DNA from: Clostridia bacterium
GTDB lineage: Bacteria; Bacillota; Clostridia; SK-Y3
NCBI GenBank assembly: GCA_007117465.1
Contig: SKGK01000150.1
Span: 1 to 37,400, forward strand
DNA: 37,400 bases
Reading direction: 5' to 3'
Both the position numbers and the translations under genes were made by a program. Every line of letters begins with the position of its first letter. Within the stretch, counting starts at the first letter, position 1. A model generated the notes under the pieces. That model did not search any database. It was not told the origin of the DNA and worked only from the letters and a program-made list of their open reading frames with translations. This document shows positions 17,940 through 29,273 of this stretch, one piece after another.

Positions 17940-19371
17940 GGTGAAAGGTTTTATGGTAGAGCTTGTAAACAAAGTAGAAAAAACCATTGAAAAACACCAA
18001 ATGATACAGCGAGGAGATCGAATCGTTGTTGGCGTATCAGGTGGAGCAGATTCTATTTGTTTGTTAGACATATTATATCGCTTAAAGCCAGTGTATGACA
18101 TAGTATTAACGGTTGTACATGTCAATCATGGACTAAGAGGAATAGAAGCAAAAAAAGATGCGGCATATGTGCATCAATTTTGCCAAATTCGGCAAATTCC
18201 CATATATTTAAAAAGTGTAGATGTGGAAAAAGTTGCAAAACAAAAAAAAATTTCACAGGAAGCTGCTGGCAGACTAGTACGCTATGAAAGTTTTTTTGAT
18301 GTTGCTAAGAAAACAACATCACTTAAAATAGCAGTGGCACATCACATAAACGACCAAGCGGAGACAATACTGATGCGATTTATGCGAGGAAGTGGATTAA
18401 AAGGCTTAGGTGGTATTGAGCCAGTGCGTAAAGATGGCGTCATTCGACCATTAATAGAGGTAAAGCGCGAAGAGATAGAAGATTATTGCGCCTACTATGG
18501 GTTAGAACCACAAACGGATCAGACAAACTTTGAGCCAATATACACTAGAAACAAAGTGCGCCTGCAGTTAATGCCACAGATTATACAAGAATATAATGCT
18601 GCTTTTGTAAGTAGTGTAGCCGCTATAGGCGAGATGATGAGATGCGATAATGATTTTATTGAAAGTTATACAGACAAAATAGTACAAAAGCATTTTAAAG
18701 CTGATAAGAAAAAAATAACATTTAGGGTTGATGTGTTATTAAAACAGCATCAAGCTATTAGGACAAGACTTGTAAGAAAAGCGGTACAACGCGTAAAAGG
18801 TAATATGTATGATTTATCCTATAAACATGTAAAGGCAGTACTAGAAATGGCTACCAAAAGACATACCGGATTGTCTATAGATTTACCAGGTGGAATTCGA
18901 AGTGAGATTGTGTATACCGAAATATGTTTTTATCCAATGGACAGTCAAAACAGAGAAGATTTTTGCCAGGCATTACCCATTGGGGAGAAAGTCTATATAA
19001 AAGCGTGTAGCGGATACTTTTTAGTACGTATAGTCGATAAAAAAGGCCTTGCGCACATAAATTTAGGAAAATTTATAAAAGCTTTTGATTATAATGTCAT
19101 AAATGAGGTATTATATATAAGGAACAGGTTGCCTGGCGATAAAATAACGCCGCTTGGAATGAAGGGAACCAAAAAAATCAAAGATTTACTGATTGATTTA
19201 AAAGTTCCGCGTAGTAAGAGAGACAGCATACCGCTAGTTACAAACGAAAAGGATATTTTGTGGCTAGTTGGTTACCAAATAAATGAGAAATATAAGTATA
19301 TAGATACAATGGAAAAAGCAGCAGTAATTGCATTTTTCCCAGATATGGAGGTCACAAAAGATGATAGATGA
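17929..19371 (+). CDS. tilS: tRNA(Ile)-lysidine synthase (start could be GTG 17941 or ATG 17953)
   Basis: VVGVSGGADSICLLDIL PP-loop, HVNHGLRG, HHINDQAETILMRFMRGSGLKGLGG. Confidence 0.93.
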   Translation: MEDRVKGFMVELVNKVEKTIEKHQMIQRGDRIVVGVSGGADSICLLDILYRLKPVYDIVLTVVHVNHGLRGIEAKKDAAYVHQFCQIRQIPIYLKSVDVEKVAKQKKISQEAAGRLVRYESFFDVAKKTTSLKIAVAHHINDQAETILMRFMRGSGLKGLGGIEPVRKDGVIRPLIEVKREEIEDYCAYYGLEPQTDQTNFEPIYTRNKVRLQLMPQIIQEYNAAFVSSVAAIGEMMRCDNDFIESYTDKIVQKHFKADKKKITFRVDVLLKQHQAIRTRLVRKAVQRVKGNMYDLSYKHVKAVLEMATKRHTGLSIDLPGGIRSEIVYTEICFYPMDSQNREDFCQALPIGEKVYIKACSGYFLVRIVDKKGLAHINLGKFIKAFDYNVINEVLYIRNRLPGDKITPLGMKGTKKIKDLLIDLKVPRSKRDSIPLVTNEKDILWLVGYQINEKYKYIDTMEKAAVIAFFPDMEVTKDDR

Positions 19372-19903
19372 TATTGTAAAAGTTTTAATTTCAGAGCAGC
19401 AGCTGCAGCAAAAAGTAAAAGAATTAGCCAAGGCGATTACAAATGACTATCAGGGGAAAAACTTGATGCTAATCTGTGTACTAAAAGGTGGGGTGATGTT
19501 TGCAACCGATTTAATGAAGAACATTACTATCCCAGTAAAAATAGATTTCATGGCGATTTCTAGTTATGGCATGTCTACAACAACATCAGGGGTAGTAAGG
19601 ATATTAAAGGATCTTGAAGCGGAGGTAGCGGGAAAAGACTTATTAATTGTAGAAGATATAGTAGACAGTGGACTAACGCTTAAGTATTTAAAAGAGATGC
19701 TTTTATCGAGAAAGCCCAATAGCCTCAAAGTTTGTACTATCTTAGACAAACCAGAAGGTAGACAAGTAGAGGTGAAAGCTGACTATGTAGGGTTTAATAT
19801 TCCAGACAAATTTGTCGTAGGTTATGGCCTAGACTATGCAGAAAAGTACCGAAACTTACCTTTTATAGGGATACTAAAACCTGAGATTTACAAAAATGCA
19901 TAG
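19361..19903 (+). CDS. hpt: hypoxanthine phosphoribosyltransferase
   Basis: LMLICVLKGGVMFATDLM, LIVEDIVDSGLTLKYL, VGYGLDYAEKYRNLPFIG; overlaps tilS end by 11 bp; ATG 19361. Confidence 0.96.
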   Translation: MIDDIVKVLISEQQLQQKVKELAKAITNDYQGKNLMLICVLKGGVMFATDLMKNITIPVKIDFMAISSYGMSTTTSGVVRILKDLEAEVAGKDLLIVEDIVDSGLTLKYLKEMLLSRKPNSLKVCTILDKPEGRQVEVKADYVGFNIPDKFVVGYGLDYAEKYRNLPFIGILKPEIYKNA

Positions 19904-20043
19904 AAAAATTTATGAAATACGTAAAAAGGTTAGAAAATGAGTTGTGTTTTTTGGATATATGTGTTAATATATTATAGCGTGCAACTAATGTCATAACGGC
20001 ATTGACATCATTTGGTTTTAGTACAGGATAAATAAGTAGCAGT

Positions 20044-20066
20044 ATAATACACAAAGTGTGTATTAT
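20044..20066. promoter_or_regulatory. perfect 10-bp inverted repeat upstream of ftsH
   Basis: ataatacaca-aag-tgtgtattat, 65 bp upstream of the ftsH TTG start. Confidence 0.45.
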
Positions 20067-20130
20067 TTGGCAAAATGATAAGTTATGACAAAAGGTTTGT
20101 AATCGTAGTAGCAATTGAGGAGGGAGTTTA

Positions 20131-22053
20131 TTGAAAAAATATTTTAGGGGTATTAGTTTTTATATATTGCTGTTTGTCGTTATTTTAATGATTTTTGCAT
20201 TATATAACATGCCAGGTAGTAAAAATGAGATGATTTATAGTGATCTTGTTCGACTGATACATCAAGGACAAGTACAAGAAATGCAGATAATCGATCATAA
20301 AGCGATTGTTTTGCTAAGAGATAATCAGCGGGTTGAAGTGAGTATTCCAAATATGCAGCAGTTAGCGGAAGATGCAAAACCAGTGCTCCTTGATCAAATA
20401 CTCAATCAACAAATAAAAGTAGATACAAAAGAACCTGCGACCCCTCCATGGTGGATTACGATATTGCCGACGTTGGGACTAGTGGTTATTTTCATATTGT
20501 TTTGGGTATTTTTTCTTCAGCAGTCTCAGGGGGGAGGCGGCAATCGTGTGATGTCCTTTGGCAAAAGTCGCGCAAAGCTCTCTACTGAAGATAAGAAAAA
20601 GGTAACCTTTGATGATGTTGCGGGAGCAGATGAAGAAAAAGAAGAATTACAAGAAATCGTAGAATTCTTAAAATTACCTAAAAAGTTTGTGGAATTAGGT
20701 GCTAGAATACCAAAAGGGGTACTTTTAGTCGGACCACCGGGAACAGGGAAGACGCTTTTAGCAAAAGCGGTTTCTGGTGAGGCAGGTGTGCCGTTTTTTA
20801 GCATCAGTGGTTCTGATTTTGTTGAAATGTTTGTCGGTGTAGGTGCTTCAAGAGTAAGAGATTTATTTGAGCAAGCCAAGAAAAGTGCACCGTGTATTGT
20901 ATTTATTGATGAAATTGATGCAGTAGGTAGACAAAGAGGAGCAGGTCTAGGTGGAGGTCATGATGAGAGAGAACAAACGCTCAATCAGCTATTGGTTGAA
21001 ATGGATGGATTTGGTATTAACGAAGGCGTTATTATCTTAGCAGCGACCAATAGACCAGATATATTAGATCCTGCACTGCTAAGACCAGGACGTTTTGACA
21101 GACAGGTTGTTGTAGGCATACCTGATATTAAAGGGCGAGAAGCTATTTTGAAAGTACATTCCAAATCAAAGCCACTAGGTTCAGATGTAGACCTTAGGGT
21201 GCTTGCAGGAACAACGCCTGGCTTTACAGGTGCTGACCTTGAAAACCTAATGAATGAAGCAGCACTGCTAGCGGCAAGACGTAATAAGAAGGCTATAAAT
21301 ATGGAGGATTTAGAAGAGGCGATTATAAAAGTGATTGCAGGACCTGAGAAGAAGACACGTGTTATTAGTGACAAAGAGAAAAAGCTTGTGGCCTATCACG
21401 AAGCTGGGCATGCCATTATTGCAAAGCTCCTTCCGACACAAGATCCTGTGCATCAGGTATCGATTATTCCAAGAGGAAGAGCGGGTGGATATACGCTCTC
21501 GCTGCCAAAAGAGGATAAGTACTATATTTCTAAAACGGAAATGGTTGAGGATATTATTGAATTGCTTGGCGGAAGAGTAGCAGAGAAGATAGTATTAGAT
21601 GACATTAGTACAGGTGCTCAAAATGACATTCAAAGGGCAACCGTTATTGCAAGAAAAATGGTTACCAAATACGGTATGAGTGACAAGTTAGGACCTATGA
21701 CATTTGGCTCTGACCAAGATGAAGTATTCATAGGTAGAGACTTAGCACAATCACGTAATTATGGTGAGCAAGTTGCTTCAGAGATTGATAATGAGATTCG
21801 TACCCTTATTGATAATGCATATAAACGCTGTGAACAGCTTCTACAAGAGAATATGCAAAAGCTTCACGATGTTGCACAAACATTAATTAAAAGAGAGAAG
21901 CTGGATGGACCACAGTTTGAAGAAGTTTTTGAAACAGGTAAGATTAAAGAACCAGAAAAGCAAGAAAAAAATGAAGCGGACAAAAAAGAAAATCCTCCAA
22001 AAGAAAATCAAGAAGAAAAAAAAGATAGCAAAGAAGGCAAAGTGGATTTTTAA
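20131..22053 (+). CDS. ftsH: ATP-dependent zinc metalloprotease FtsH
   Basis: TTG start; [50 protein letters not shown] zinc site; charged C-terminal tail. Confidence 0.97.
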   Translation: MKKYFRGISFYILLFVVILMIFALYNMPGSKNEMIYSDLVRLIHQGQVQEMQIIDHKAIVLLRDNQRVEVSIPNMQQLAEDAKPVLLDQILNQQIKVDTKEPATPPWWITILPTLGLVVIFILFWVFFLQQSQGGGGNRVMSFGKSRAKLSTEDKKKVTFDDVAGADEEKEELQEIVEFLKLPKKFVELGARIPKGVLLVGPPGTGKTLLAKAVSGEAGVPFFSISGSDFVEMFVGVGASRVRDLFEQAKKSAPCIVFIDEIDAVGRQRGAGLGGGHDEREQTLNQLLVEMDGFGINEGVIILAATNRPDILDPALLRPGRFDRQVVVGIPDIKGREAILKVHSKSKPLGSDVDLRVLAGTTPGFTGADLENLMNEAALLAARRNKKAINMEDLEEAIIKVIAGPEKKTRVISDKEKKLVAYHEAGHAIIAKLLPTQDPVHQVSIIPRGRAGGYTLSLPKEDKYYISKTEMVEDIIELLGGRVAEKIVLDDISTGAQNDIQRATVIARKMVTKYGMSDKLGPMTFGSDQDEVFIGRDLAQSRNYGEQVASEIDNEIRTLIDNAYKRCEQLLQENMQKLHDVAQTLIKREKLDGPQFEEVFETGKIKEPEKQEKNEADKKENPPKENQEEKKDSKEGKVDF

Positions 22054-22077
22054 AAGCATAGGAAAGATAGATAACAT

Positions 22078-22115
22078 AAAAAAATTCTGTGAGGTATTTC
22101 TCGCAGAATTTTTTT
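22078..22115 (+). terminator. intrinsic terminator after ftsH
   Basis: aaaaaaattctgtgag-gtattt-ctcgcagaattttttt. Confidence 0.85.
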
Positions 22116-22123
22116 GCAAATGA

Positions 22124-22152
22124 TTGGACAAATGCTTGTTATATGATAAAAT
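22124..22152 (+). promoter_or_regulatory. sigma-A-like promoter for fhs
   Basis: TTGGAC (22124-22129), 17-nt spacer, TAAAAT (22147-22152). Confidence 0.6.
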
Positions 22153-22187
22153 AGTTAGTACGAAAGAATGTAAAGGAGGAAAAATAA

Positions 22188-23858
22188 GTGTTTACAGATA
22201 TCGAAATTGCACAACAAGCGGCTATGAAACCGATTGAGCAGATTGCATCAGATCTTAGTATTGATAAGGACGAGTTAGAGCATTATGGGAAGTATAAAGC
22301 AAAATTATCAGAGCAGTTGTGGCAGCGCATAAAAGGGAAAGATAATGGAAAGTTAGTGCTGGTAACAGCGATTAATCCTACGCCAGCAGGGGAAGGTAAG
22401 ACAACGACAACCGTAGGTCTTGGACAAGCCATGAATAAACTAGGAAAAAAAACAGTTATTGCACTTAGAGAGCCTTCGTTAGGCCCTGTAATGGGTGTCA
22501 AAGGCGGTGCAGCCGGTGGAGGTTATGCCCAAGTAGTACCGATGGAAGATATTAATCTTCATTTTACAGGTGATATGCATGCTATTACAGCAGCAAATAA
22601 TTTGTTATCGGCGATGCTGGATAATCATATGCACCAAGGAAATGCATTAGGGATTGACCCACGCCAGATTGTATGGAAGCGTGTGCTAGATATGAATGAT
22701 CGAGCACTGCGAAATGTAGTAGTTGGGTTAGGCGGTAAAATCAATGGTGTGCCACGAGAAGATCGATTTATGATTACGGTTGCGTCAGAGATTATGGCAA
22801 TCCTTTGTTTGGCAGAGGGGTTAGAAGACCTAAAAGTGCGATTAGGCAATATTATTGTAGGCTATACATATCAAAATCAACCAATTACAGCATGTGATTT
22901 AAAAGCAGAAGGTGCTATGGCACTGCTTTTAAAAGATGCAATCAAACCTAACCTTGTACAAACGTTAGAAAACACGCCATGTCTTATGCATGGGGGACCT
23001 TTTGCTAATATTGCACATGGGTGCAACAGTCTCACGGCTACGAAGTGGGCACTTAAAATGTCTGATTATGTGATTACCGAGGCAGGATTTGGTGCTGATT
23101 TGGGTGCTGAGAAATTTTTAAATATTAAGTGTAGATATGGCGGGTTAAAACCAGATGCAGTTGTATTAGTAGCTACCATTCGTGCATTAAAATATAATGG
23201 TGGGGTTTTAAAAGATATGCTCCAAACAGAAAATGTAGAAGCACTCCAAAAGGGAATTGTGAACCTTGAAAAACATATAGAAAATATCCATAAATTCGGA
23301 CTGCCAGTGGTAGTTGCAATTAATGCTTTTCCCACAGATACCGCAGCGGAAATAGAGAAAGTAATGGATAAATGTGATAAATTAGGTGTACCCTGTGCGC
23401 TTTCGGAAGTTTTTACAAAAGGAGGCGAAGGTGGAATAACTCTTGCTCAAAAAGTTGTCGCAGAAATTGATAAGGAAAAAGCTGCGTTTAAACCTTTATA
23501 TGAAGTAGAGATAGCCATAAAAGAAAAAATACAGCGCATTGTAACAGATATTTATGGAGGCGATGGCGTTGTATACAGTCCAAAGGCGAATAAAGTTATT
23601 AAACGTCTAGAAGAATTAGGATATGCGAACTTACCGATATGTATGGCAAAAACGCAGTACTCGTTGTCAGACAATCCTGCTCTTTTAGGAAGGCCAACAG
23701 GCTTTACAGTGACAGTACAAGAGGTAAGTGTTTCAGCAGGAGCAGGGTTTATTGTAGTACTAACAGGAGATGTGATGACTATGCCAGGACTTCCTAAAAA
23801 ACCATCTGCCGAAAAAATTAATATTCAAAAAGATGGAAAGATTATGGGGTTGTTTTAA
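22188..23858 (+). CDS. fhs: formate--tetrahydrofolate ligase
   Basis: GTG start; [70 protein letters not shown]. Confidence 0.97.
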   Translation: MFTDIEIAQQAAMKPIEQIASDLSIDKDELEHYGKYKAKLSEQLWQRIKGKDNGKLVLVTAINPTPAGEGKTTTTVGLGQAMNKLGKKTVIALREPSLGPVMGVKGGAAGGGYAQVVPMEDINLHFTGDMHAITAANNLLSAMLDNHMHQGNALGIDPRQIVWKRVLDMNDRALRNVVVGLGGKINGVPREDRFMITVASEIMAILCLAEGLEDLKVRLGNIIVGYTYQNQPITACDLKAEGAMALLLKDAIKPNLVQTLENTPCLMHGGPFANIAHGCNSLTATKWALKMSDYVITEAGFGADLGAEKFLNIKCRYGGLKPDAVVLVATIRALKYNGGVLKDMLQTENVEALQKGIVNLEKHIENIHKFGLPVVVAINAFPTDTAAEIEKVMDKCDKLGVPCALSEVFTKGGEGGITLAQKVVAEIDKEKAAFKPLYEVEIAIKEKIQRIVTDIYGGDGVVYSPKANKVIKRLEELGYANLPICMAKTQYSLSDNPALLGRPTGFTVTVQEVSVSAGAGFIVVLTGDVMTMPGLPKKPSAEKINIQKDGKIMGLF

Positions 23859-23909
23859 GGTAGCTAGATACCAGTAAGTAGTGATGGCGTATGGGAGAGT
23901 GAAAAAAGG

Positions 23910-24344
23910 ATGAATTTTAAGAGTTATTCGCCAGAGGATACCGAGAAAATAGCATATGAGATAGGACAGGCTTTAAAGTCAGGTGATGTTATCTGCTTAG
24001 ATGGTGACCTTGGGGCAGGTAAGACGGCTTTTGCAAAAGGTTTAGCCAAAGGTTTAGGGGTAGTAGCCCATGTAACGAGTCCTACTTTTACTATTGTAAA
24101 TGAATATGAGGGACGTTATAGAGTGTATCACTTTGATGTATATCGTATTGAAGACCCAGAAGAAATGTATGAGGTTGGATTTGAGGAATATTTAGATAGT
24201 GAAGGGATATGCATCATTGAGTGGGCAGATAATATTAAAGAAATACTCCCATCTGCATATAAACAAGTAACTATTAAGAAAAATATAGCAAAAAGCGATA
24301 ATTTTAGACAGATTTATATTGAAGAAGTGAATGAGTGGAGTTGA
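23910..24344 (+). CDS. tsaE: tRNA threonylcarbamoyladenosine biosynthesis ATPase TsaE
   Basis: CLDGDLGAGKTAFAKGLAKGLGV, VTSPTFTIVNEYEG, HFDVYRIEDPEE. Confidence 0.95.
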   Translation: MNFKSYSPEDTEKIAYEIGQALKSGDVICLDGDLGAGKTAFAKGLAKGLGVVAHVTSPTFTIVNEYEGRYRVYHFDVYRIEDPEEMYEVGFEEYLDSEGICIIEWADNIKEILPSAYKQVTIKKNIAKSDNFRQIYIEEVNEWS

Positions 24345-25063
24345 AAGGTTTGAAGGTATTAGCGATTGATACAGCATCTATTGTTGCCACTGCAGCAATT
24401 ATGGATGAACACAAATTAATAGGGGAGTGTATTTTAAATCATGATAAGACGCACTCTCAAAAAATGATGCCGATGATACAACAGCTTTTTGAAAGTACGG
24501 CATTAACACCTAAAGAGATAGATGTATTTGCAGCTGCTAATGGACCAGGTTCTTTTACGGGACTTAGAATTGGGGTAGCTACTATCAAGGGCTTTGCGCA
24601 TGCGCTTAACAAGCCTGTTGTAGGGATATCGACACTAGATGGGCTTGCGTATAATCTAGCATTTTGTCAGCATATAATTTGTCCGATTATGGATGCGAGA
24701 AGACAGCAAGTCTATAATGCATTATATAGGTGTGATAATCATACACTCCGTATGCTCACGCCGTATCGGGCATTATCTATTGAAGCGCTTGTAGAAGAAC
24801 TAATTCAAACAGATGAAAAAGTGATCTTTACAGGAGATGGTGTACCGGTATTTGATGCATATTTAAAAGAAAAATTGCAAGCAAAATGCAATTTCGCACC
24901 GACTGCCATACGCATGCAGCGAGCCTCTTCTATTGGGGCACTAGCGATGCAAAAAGCATTAGCAGGAGAGGTGGATGATTACATGACGTTTGCACCTTTC
25001 TATCTGCGTAAGTCACAAGCCGAAAGAGAATATGAAAATAAATTAAAAGCTTTGACAGAATAG
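24335..25063 (+). CDS. tsaB: tRNA threonylcarbamoyladenosine biosynthesis protein TsaB
   Basis: LAIDTASIVATAAIM, AAANGPGSFTGLRIGVATIKGFAHAL; overlaps tsaE; exact start codon uncertain. Confidence 0.95.
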   Translation: MELKGLKVLAIDTASIVATAAIMDEHKLIGECILNHDKTHSQKMMPMIQQLFESTALTPKEIDVFAAANGPGSFTGLRIGVATIKGFAHALNKPVVGISTLDGLAYNLAFCQHIICPIMDARRQQVYNALYRCDNHTLRMLTPYRALSIEALVEELIQTDEKVIFTGDGVPVFDAYLKEKLQAKCNFAPTAIRMQRASSIGALAMQKALAGEVDDYMTFAPFYLRKSQAEREYENKLKALTE

Positions 25064-25126
25064 CGACAATTGTATAAAATATTAAAAGGAGAAAATATAG
25101 CATAGATGTGTAGGAAGGAGTATTAT

Positions 25127-25564
25127 ATGATTGCTATAGGAAGCGACCATGGGGGGTTTGAATTAAAAGAGGAAATAAAGACTTATTTAACGGAAAAAGG
25201 TTATGTCGTAAAGGATTTTGGTGTGCAGAGAGAAATGTCAGTTGATTATCCAGATATTGCACATCCTGTTTGTATGGCAGTGCTTAAGGGAGAATATGAA
25301 AGGGGTATATTAGTTTGTGGCACAGGCATTGGAATATCCATTGCAGCTAATAAGATACCAGGCATTCGTGCCGCACTTTGTGGGAACTGTTATTCAGCAA
25401 GAATGGCAAAACAGCATAATAATGCAAATATTATTACGTTAGGTGGAAGAGTAACAGGGACTGATTTAGCAAAAGAGATAGTAGATGCATGGCTTGAAAC
25501 TAAATTTGAAGGCGGTCGACATCAAACGCGTGTAGATAAAATTCATGGACTTGAAAACAAATAA
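25127..25564 (+). CDS. rpiB: ribose 5-phosphate isomerase B
   Basis: [46 protein letters not shown] 25127 with RBS aggaag. Confidence 0.95.
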   Translation: MIAIGSDHGGFELKEEIKTYLTEKGYVVKDFGVQREMSVDYPDIAHPVCMAVLKGEYERGILVCGTGIGISIAANKIPGIRAALCGNCYSARMAKQHNNANIITLGGRVTGTDLAKEIVDAWLETKFEGGRHQTRVDKIHGLENK

Positions 25565-25602
25565 CAAAGATATTTAATTTAAAGGAAAAGGAGCGGATAG
25601 GT

Positions 25603-26235
25603 ATGAGTAATAAAGTATTTATTATGGATCATCCATTAATTCAGCACAAAGTTTCACTAATTAGAGATATTAATACAGGGGTTAAGGAATTTAGAGAGTT
25701 AGTAGAAGAGATTGCAATGCTTATGGGGTATGAGGTTACAAGGAATTTGCCACTACAGCAAGTGGAAATCGAAACGCCTGTTTCAAGAGCAAAAACCAAT
25801 GTAATTTCAGGAAAAAAATTAGCTATTATCCCTATTTTGCGTGCAGGTCTAGGCATGGTAGACGGAATGTTAAAGCTTATCCCAGCAGCAAAAGTAGGAC
25901 ATATTGGACTTTATAGAGATCCTGAGAGCTTAGATCCGATTGAATATTACTGTAAATTACCAACTGACATAGAAGATAGAGAGTTAATTGTGGTAGACCC
26001 GATGCTTGCCACAGGTGGTTCGGCGTCTGCAGCGATTCAATTTATCAAAGAAAAAGGTGGAAGCAACATTAAATTTATGTGCCTGATTGCTTCGCCAGAG
26101 GGCGTACAAAGAGTATGTAAGGATCACCCAGATGTAGACATCTATTGTGGAGCAGTAGATGAAAAGCTAAACGACCATGGGTACATCGTACCAGGCCTTG
26201 GTGATGCAGGCGATCGATTATTTGGTACAAAGTAA
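25603..26235 (+). CDS. upp: uracil phosphoribosyltransferase
   Basis: [59 protein letters not shown]. Confidence 0.97.
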   Translation: MSNKVFIMDHPLIQHKVSLIRDINTGVKEFRELVEEIAMLMGYEVTRNLPLQQVEIETPVSRAKTNVISGKKLAIIPILRAGLGMVDGMLKLIPAAKVGHIGLYRDPESLDPIEYYCKLPTDIEDRELIVVDPMLATGGSASAAIQFIKEKGGSNIKFMCLIASPEGVQRVCKDHPDVDIYCGAVDEKLNDHGYIVPGLGDAGDRLFGTK

Positions 26236-26261
26236 AGAGAAAGGCATAAGGGGGAAATATT

Positions 26262-26705
26262 ATGCGCCCTTCGTGGGATGAATATTTTATGAAGCTTGCC
26301 AAAGAAGTTAAATCGAGGTCTACCTGCAAGAGAAGACAAGTAGGTGCGTTAATTGTAAAAGAGAAGCGCATCTTAGCTACAGGCTATAATGGTGCGCCTA
26401 CAGGATGCAAGCATTGTATAGACATAGGGTGTATGCGTGATAAGCTCAGCATTCCGTCAGGTGAGCGTCATGAACTTTGTAGAGGGATTCATGCTGAGCA
26501 AAATGGCATTGTACAAGCAGCATATGCGGGGACAAGCATTGCAGGGAGCACACTTTATGTGACGCATCAACCGTGTAGCTTATGTGCGAAAATGATTATT
26601 AATGCAGGGATTGTAAGGGTAGTTTATGAAGGAACATATCCAGATGAATTGTCAGCAATGCTGCTAGAAGAAGCGCAGGTGGACTATCGTCAATACAAGC
26701 AATAA
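26262..26705 (+). CDS. deoxycytidylate (dCMP) deaminase family protein
   Basis: [64 protein letters not shown] zinc-deaminase motifs. Confidence 0.93.
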   Translation: MRPSWDEYFMKLAKEVKSRSTCKRRQVGALIVKEKRILATGYNGAPTGCKHCIDIGCMRDKLSIPSGERHELCRGIHAEQNGIVQAAYAGTSIAGSTLYVTHQPCSLCAKMIINAGIVRVVYEGTYPDELSAMLLEEAQVDYRQYKQ

Positions 26706-26733
26706 CAGAAGATAACAATAGGGAGGAAAAAGA

Positions 26734-28440
26734 ATGTCTGAAAATCAGAATATAGACCATAGTACGGACGAATCAATTGTTCGTTCTAATTTTATTCACA
26801 ATATAATTGATGAAGATATTGAAAATAACGTATACGATAGGAAGGTGCATACACGTTTTCCGCCTGAACCTAATGGGTATTTGCATATAGGACATGCAAA
26901 ATCCATATGCCTAAATTTTGGTACGGCTAAAAAGTATAGAGGCTTATGCAATCTTCGTTTTGATGATACTAATCCCATAAAAGAGGAGGTGGAGTTTATA
27001 GAATCAATCAAAAAAGATGTAAAGTGGCTAGGATTTGATTGGGAAGAACGTATGTATTATGCGTCTGACTATTTTGAAAAATTATATGAATGTGCGATAA
27101 TTCTTATTGAAAAAGGAAAAGCGTATGTGTGTGATTTGTCAGCAGAACAAATGAGGGAATATCGGGGAACACTCACTTCTAACGGTAAACCTAGCCCATA
27201 TCGTGACCGTAGTGTACAAGAAAACCTCGACTTGTTTAAACGGATGCGTGCAGGTGAATTTGAAGACGGTGCGCGCGTTTTAAGGGCAAACATTGATATG
27301 GAATCGCCCAATCTTAATATGCGTGACCCCGTGCTTTATCGTATTTCCCATGCGACACATCACCGCACGAAAGATGATTGGTGTATTTATCCAATGTATG
27401 ATTATGCACATCCAATATCGGATGCATTAGAAGATATTACCCATTCGATTTGCACATTAGAGTTTGAAGCACACCGACCATTATATGATTGGGTACTGAG
27501 TGAATTAGATTTTAAGCAGCCACCAAAGCAGATTGAATTTGCAAGACTCGAACTTACAAATACAGTGATGAGTAAGCGAAAGCTTAGAAAACTCGTAGAA
27601 GAAGGGTATGTAAATGGATGGGATGATCCACGTATGCCTACCATGTCAGCGCTAAGACGCCGCGGATATACACCCGAAGCGATACGGGATTTTTGTGATA
27701 AGATAGGCGTAGCTAAAGCCATTAGCCAAGTGGATATTGCCCTTTTAGAGCACTGCATAAGAGACAATTTAAAATTAAAAGAGGCACGAATGATGGCGGT
27801 GCTGCGACCACTTAAAGTGGTAATTACCAATTATCCAGCAGATAAAGTAGAATATTTTAAAGTGGAAAATAACCAGGAAAGCCCAGAAATGGGCACAAGA
27901 GAAGTTCCTTTTTGCAGAGAAATATATATTGAGCAAGAGGACTTTATGGAAAACCCTCCTAAAAAATATTTCAGACTATATCCAGGTAATGAAGTGCGAC
28001 TTAAGAATGCGTATTTTGTTAAGTGTGAAGAAATAATTAAAAACGATGCAGGTGAGATTGTTGAGATTCGCTGTACCTATGACCCCGAGACGAGAAGTGG
28101 ATCTGGTTTTACGGGTAGAAAGGTAAAGGGAACACTTCACTGGGTATCCGCTCAGCATGCGGTTAAAGCACAGGTACGCCTGTATGACAATCTTTTCTTA
28201 GAGCAAGAACAGGCAGCAGTTTCAGAAAGCGTTGAGCTTGATGGTATGATGCTCAATAAAAACTCACTAGAAGTGATTGAAAGCTATATAGAGCCTTCCG
28301 TAAAAGAAGCAAAATCAGGTCAGCGCTATCAGTTTATTAGAAATGGTTATTTTTGCGTAGACGCGGTAGATTCAACACCAGAGAAGATGGTATTTAACCG
28401 CATTGTATCGCTTAAGAGTTCTTTTAAAATTAAAAATTAA
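26734..28440 (+). CDS. glnS: glutamine--tRNA ligase
   Basis: [43 protein letters not shown]. Confidence 0.96.
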   Translation: MSENQNIDHSTDESIVRSNFIHNIIDEDIENNVYDRKVHTRFPPEPNGYLHIGHAKSICLNFGTAKKYRGLCNLRFDDTNPIKEEVEFIESIKKDVKWLGFDWEERMYYASDYFEKLYECAIILIEKGKAYVCDLSAEQMREYRGTLTSNGKPSPYRDRSVQENLDLFKRMRAGEFEDGARVLRANIDMESPNLNMRDPVLYRISHATHHRTKDDWCIYPMYDYAHPISDALEDITHSICTLEFEAHRPLYDWVLSELDFKQPPKQIEFARLELTNTVMSKRKLRKLVEEGYVNGWDDPRMPTMSALRRRGYTPEAIRDFCDKIGVAKAISQVDIALLEHCIRDNLKLKEARMMAVLRPLKVVITNYPADKVEYFKVENNQESPEMGTREVPFCREIYIEQEDFMENPPKKYFRLYPGNEVRLKNAYFVKCEEIIKNDAGEIVEIRCTYDPETRSGSGFTGRKVKGTLHWVSAQHAVKAQVRLYDNLFLEQEQAAVSESVELDGMMLNKNSLEVIESYIEPSVKEAKSGQRYQFIRNGYFCVDAVDSTPEKMVFNRIVSLKSSFKIKN

Positions 28441-28451
28441 GTATTTACTTT

Positions 28452-28486
28452 AAAAAGACATATAAATTTTTTATATGTCTTTTTTG
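28452..28486 (+). terminator. intrinsic terminator after glnS
   Basis: aaaaagacatataa-attttttatatgtctttttt hairpin with T tract. Confidence 0.85.
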
Positions 28487-28489
28487 CTA

Positions 28490-28528
28490 TTGACATTTTA
28501 GAATAAATATATTAGAATATTATAATAT
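28490..28528 (+). promoter_or_regulatory. promoter with overlapping ArsR-type operator dyad
   Basis: TTGACA (28490-28495), 17-nt spacer, TAGAAT (28513-28518); dyad ATATTA-N8-TAATAT (28509-28528) overlaps the -10. Confidence 0.65.
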
Positions 28529-28556
28529 AATAAAAAAGAAAGCAGGTAGAAATAGG

Positions 28557-28862
28557 GTGTTTGATGAAATGCAAGTTAAAATATTTAAAGCTTTAGCACA
28601 TCCGGTGCGGCTAAAGATTGTTAAGGCATTAGCAAAGCAAAGTTTATGTGTATGTGAATTAAATGCTGATGTTGAATTTAGTCAGTCGAACTTATCGCAG
28701 CACTTAAAAATATTAAGGGAAGCTGGGGTGGTATACTCTAAAAAAGAAGGACTACGCATTAATTACTATATCCGTAATCAAGATGTTAGAAAATTACTAG
28801 ATGTGGTAGACCAAATGATAATTAGGCAGATTGAAGAAGTTAATCAAAAGATAATGGTTTAA
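28557..28862 (+). CDS. ArsR/SmtB family metalloregulator
   Basis: GTG start; IFKALAHPVRLKIVKALAKQSLCVCELNADVEFSQSNLSQHLKILREAGVV; CVC metal-binding motif. Confidence 0.92.
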   Translation: MFDEMQVKIFKALAHPVRLKIVKALAKQSLCVCELNADVEFSQSNLSQHLKILREAGVVYSKKEGLRINYYIRNQDVRKLLDVVDQMIIRQIEEVNQKIMV

Positions 28863-28883
28863 ATAATAAAAGGAGCGTGTAGT

Positions 28884-29123
28884 ATGATTATTAAAGTATT
28901 AGGAACAGGGTGTCCAAAGTGTAAAAAGTTAGAAAATAACGTGAAAGAAGCGGTAAAGCAAATGGGGATTGAGGCAACAGTTGAGAAGGTAGCAGATATT
29001 AATGATATTATGGAATATGGCGTATTACAGACACCCGCGTTAGTAGTAGATGAGCAGGTGAAAGTTATGGGAAAAGTATTAGATGTTGAAGGAGTAAAAC
29101 AAGTAATAAGGAAAGATGAATAA
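28884..29123 (+). CDS. small thioredoxin-like redox-active disulfide protein
   Basis: MIIKVLGTGCPKCKKLENNVKEAVKQMGIEATVEKV, CPKC active site, LQTPALVVD. Confidence 0.9.
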   Translation: MIIKVLGTGCPKCKKLENNVKEAVKQMGIEATVEKVADINDIMEYGVLQTPALVVDEQVKVMGKVLDVEGVKQVIRKDE

Positions 29124-29273
29124 TAAGTAGTGGTTATATACGTCAGTTTAAGCCATAATATGGAATGATTAAAAAAATAGCGGAAGATGTAAAAATATCG
29201 TTTAAACGGACAACTATGAAGAAGTGGGAATGGAAATTTTTAAAAATATCAATAGATAGTTAGGAGATAGATA

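Noticed and set aside
21905-22123. Lysine-rich ORF at the ftsH 3' end ([24 protein letters not shown]...)
   Set aside because: Frame-shifted reading of the charged FtsH C-terminal tail and terminator; low-complexity artefact.
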